From positions 400-18,289 of the forward strand of contig MGOB01000099.1 in assembly GCA_001796995.1 (NCBI GenBank): DNA of 17,890 nt, read 5' to 3'. Position 1 is the first letter of the stretch. Each line of letters opens with the position of its first letter. The notes beneath the pieces are model-generated. The model was given only the letters and a program-made list of their open reading frames with translations. It was not told where the DNA came from and did no database searches. Source of the DNA: Chloroflexi bacterium RBG_16_68_14 (GTDB taxonomy: Bacteria; Chloroflexota; Dehalococcoidia; DSTF01; RBG-16-68-14). Shown here in pieces: positions 15,302-17,890 of the stretch. A program made the position numbers and the translations under genes.

Positions 15302-15400
15302 AGGTGCGGGAGCTGGGTGCAGGGCCCGGCTGAGAGGCTCCGACCGTATCGGAGCGACCGCCAGACCTGATCTGGGTAATGCCAGCGAAGGGATTGAACC
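15302..15400 (+). promoter_or_regulatory. Thiamine pyrophosphate (TPP) riboswitch aptamer
   Basis: The conserved thi-box is clear: GGCTGAGAGG around 15328-15337 (CTGAGA core 15330-15335), and the second conserved block at 15365-15393, which contains ACCTGATCTGGGTAATGCC followed by AGCGAAGGGA. Between them GCTCCGA (15337-15343) and TCGGAGC (15349-15355) form the variable side hairpin. By family knowledge TPP binding stabilises the aptamer and switches off downstream gene expression. Here a terminator follows directly, so control is by premature termination before thiD. The position upstream of thiD and thiC confirms the call. Confidence 0.96.
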
Positions 15401-15408
15401 AACCTGAC

Positions 15409-15435
15409 GCCGCCGGCAGCCCGGCGGCTTTTCTT
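15409..15435 (+). terminator. Rho-independent terminator (riboswitch expression platform)
   Basis: GCCGCCGG (15409-15416) and CCGGCGGC (15421-15428) form an eight-base-pair GC stem with a CAGC loop, followed by TTTTCTT. It sits nine bases after the aptamer and about 40 bases before the thiD start, as expected for transcription attenuation by the TPP riboswitch. Confidence 0.88.
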
Positions 15436-15462
15436 GCGGGCGGCCTCGGCCTCCAGCCCGAT

Positions 15463-15468
15463 GGGAGG
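15463..15468 (+). promoter_or_regulatory. Shine-Dalgarno that fixes the thiD start
   Basis: GGGAGG lies eight bases before GTG 15477. The in-frame GTG at 15468 overlaps this motif and would have no usable ribosome binding site, so GTG 15477 is preferred. Confidence 0.7.
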
Positions 15469-15476
15469 TGGTCGCC

Positions 15477-16334
15477 GTGAGCCGCCGCGTGCCCACCGTG
15501 CTCACCATCGCAGGCTCGGATTCGGGGGGCGGCGCCGGCGTCCAGGCCGACCTGAAGACCTTCTCCGCGCTCGGCGTCTACGGGACCTCCGCCCTTACCG
15601 CCGTCACCGCCCAGAACACCCAGCAGGTGACCCAGGTGCTGGAGCTGCCTCCCGAGCTGGTGGCCGCCCAGATCGACGCCGTGGTGAGCGACATCGGCGC
15701 CGACGCGGTGAAAACAGGGATGCTGGCCACCGCCGAGATCGTCGAGGTGGTGGCCGCCAAGGTGCGGGAGCACGGCCTCCGGCCGCTGGTGGTCGACCCG
15801 GTGATGGTGGCCAAGAGCGGTGCCCGGCTGCTGCGGGAGGACGCCGTCCGGGCGCTGCGCGAGCGCCTGCTCCCCCTGGCCACCGTCCTCACCCCCAACC
15901 TGCCCGAGGCGGAGGTGCTCCTGGGCCGCCCCCTCACCTCCTGGGACGACGTACGCGAGGCGGCCGAGGAGATCGTCTCGATGGGCGCGCAGGCGGTGGT
16001 TATGAAGGGCGGACATTTACCCGCCGGGGCGGGCCGGGAGGGCCCGGCCACCGACCTCTTCTACGACGGCCAGGGGTTCCACGAGTTCACGGCCGCCCGG
16101 GTGGAGACGACCAGCACCCACGGCACCGGCTGCACCTTCGCCTCCGCCATCGCCGCCGCGCTGGCCAAGGGCGAGAGCCCGCGGGGCGCCGTTGCCCTGG
16201 CGAAGGCGTACGTGACCAAGGCGCTGCAATCGGCGTACCCGGTGGGGCAGGGGCGAGGCCCCGTGCACCACTTCTTCCGCTTCTGGCAGCCAACGATAGG
16301 AATCAAGAACGAGGAGCAAGGGACGGGGAACTAG
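15477..16334 (+). CDS. thiD: Hydroxymethylpyrimidine / phosphomethylpyrimidine kinase
   Basis: 285 residues from GTG 15477. It phosphorylates HMP and then HMP-P to HMP-PP for thiamine synthesis, in the cytosol. Ribokinase-fold hallmarks of ThiD are all seen: [20 protein letters not shown] near the N-terminus, [51 protein letters not shown] and the anion-hole/catalytic [16 protein letters not shown] (C219). The last 15 residues ([15 protein letters not shown]), after the usual GPVHHFF end, look like a read-out of a non-coding tail. It lies under the TPP riboswitch and is followed nine bases later by a small membrane protein gene and then thiC, so it is the first gene of the operon. Confidence 0.96.
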   Translation: MSRRVPTVLTIAGSDSGGGAGVQADLKTFSALGVYGTSALTAVTAQNTQQVTQVLELPPELVAAQIDAVVSDIGADAVKTGMLATAEIVEVVAAKVREHGLRPLVVDPVMVAKSGARLLREDAVRALRERLLPLATVLTPNLPEAEVLLGRPLTSWDDVREAAEEIVSMGAQAVVMKGGHLPAGAGREGPATDLFYDGQGFHEFTAARVETTSTHGTGCTFASAIAAALAKGESPRGAVALAKAYVTKALQSAYPVGQGRGPVHHFFRFWQPTIGIKNEEQGTGN

Positions 16335-16343
16335 CGGAAGACG

Positions 16344-16601
16344 ATGGCACTGCTGATCTTTGGCACCCTGGCCGTAGCCGCCATGCTGGCGATGTACGCG
16401 CTGGATGAGCGGTCGCACTGGTTCGTGCTTGGCTTTGCGGCAGCCTGCGCTGCCGCCGCCCTCTACGGCCTCCTCATCGAGGCGTGGCCCTTCGCCGGGA
16501 TCGAGGCGGTCTGGTCGGCAATCGCGCTGTGCCGCTGGCGGCGCAGGCGTGCCACAACGGGAGTCTGGTCAGAAGAGGTATCGAGGCCAGCAATGGGGTA
16601 G
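16344..16601 (+). CDS. Small two-helix membrane protein of unknown function
   Basis: 85 residues. Two hydrophobic helices, about 2-18 (ALLIFGTLAVAAMLAMY) and 26-46 (WFVLGFAAACAAAALYGLLIE), are joined by LDERSH. A conserved-looking AWPFAGIEAVWSAIALCRW segment follows, then an Arg-rich cytoplasmic tail (RRRR). The pattern S/H-W-(x)-L-F-A...YG-x-L-x-x-AWPF...E-x-x-W-x-x-x-A-x-R-W matches a small uncharacterised bacterial membrane protein family I have seen before but cannot name. ATG 16344 follows GGAAG by four bases. It lies between thiD and thiC in the TPP-controlled operon, but nothing in it shows a thiamine role. Confidence 0.75.
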   Translation: MALLIFGTLAVAAMLAMYALDERSHWFVLGFAAACAAAALYGLLIEAWPFAGIEAVWSAIALCRWRRRRATTGVWSEEVSRPAMG

Positions 16602-16602
16602 C

Positions 16603-16620
16603 GGCGACCTTCAGGTCGCC
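16603..16620. repeat. Seven-base-pair hairpin between the small membrane gene and thiC
   Basis: GGCGACC (16603-16609) and GGTCGCC (16614-16620) pair around TTCA, starting two bases after the small gene's stop. There is no immediate T-run, so it is more likely an mRNA processing or stability hairpin than a terminator. GCGACCTTCAGGTCGC-type palindromes also occur as dispersed repeats. Confidence 0.5.
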
Positions 16621-16641
16621 ACAAGGTGCAACATTTCTTAG

Positions 16642-17890
<1,249 letters not shown>

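Noticed and set aside
15434..16408. Plus-strand open frame of 324 codons overlapping thiD in another frame
   Set aside because: It is Arg/Gly-rich shadow translation; thiD motifs occupy the other frame.

Overview
This window is GC-rich, gene-dense bacterial chromosome, most likely from the phylum Chloroflexota (inference). The best pointer is the 1582-residue membrane protein with a DUF2298 / Chlor_Arch_YYY region, a family known mainly from Chloroflexi and some archaea. High-GC codon use, short thiamine-type ThiC and the CCCTGAGC...CGAAGGG intergenic repeats fit that placement but do not prove it. No phage, CRISPR array, rRNA or tRNA was found.

Layout. Positions 1-1977 (+): the 3' part of a membrane-anchored GGDEF-EAL cyclic-di-GMP protein, cut by the left edge. 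Positions 2013-7463 (-): five genes reading leftward, in transcription order xerD-type recombinase, a lipoprotein zinc metallopeptidase with a C-terminal immune-inhibitor-A-like region, a RidA-family enamine/imine deaminase, a class I SAM methyltransferase and a branch-1 nitrilase. The last two are 14 bases apart and surely cotranscribed. A perfect 28-base palindrome separates the peptidase from ridA and contains the peptidase stop codon.

Positions 7464-8065 are a 600-base gap with no convincing protein gene but much structure: an AT-rich 21-base palindrome, a GC-rich stretch with nested complementary arms that may encode a structured RNA, and a 191-base MITE-like element with 18-base terminal inverted repeats, an internal 24-base palindrome and two 29-base direct repeats. 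Just right of it lies a good promoter overlapped by a LexA-like palindrome. It drives a small gene (8066-8776) that looks like a Rad52/Sak-type single-strand annealing protein. This pairing of an SOS-like operator with a recombination mediator-like protein is the most interesting candidate in the window.

Positions 8839-10346 (+): glyceraldehyde-3-phosphate dehydrogenase, translationally coupled to a type 1 copper lipoprotein (cupredoxin). Positions 10487-15235 (+): a giant tandem GT-C-like membrane protein built from two similarly laid out halves. Positions 15256-17890 (+): a thiamine biosynthesis operon with promoter, TPP riboswitch, intrinsic terminator, thiD, a small two-helix membrane protein and thiC. 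thiC is cut by the right edge before its iron-sulfur cysteine motif. When thiamine pyrophosphate is plentiful, the riboswitch should stop transcription before thiD, so ThiD (HMP/HMP-P kinase), the small membrane protein and ThiC (HMP-P synthase) should be controlled together.
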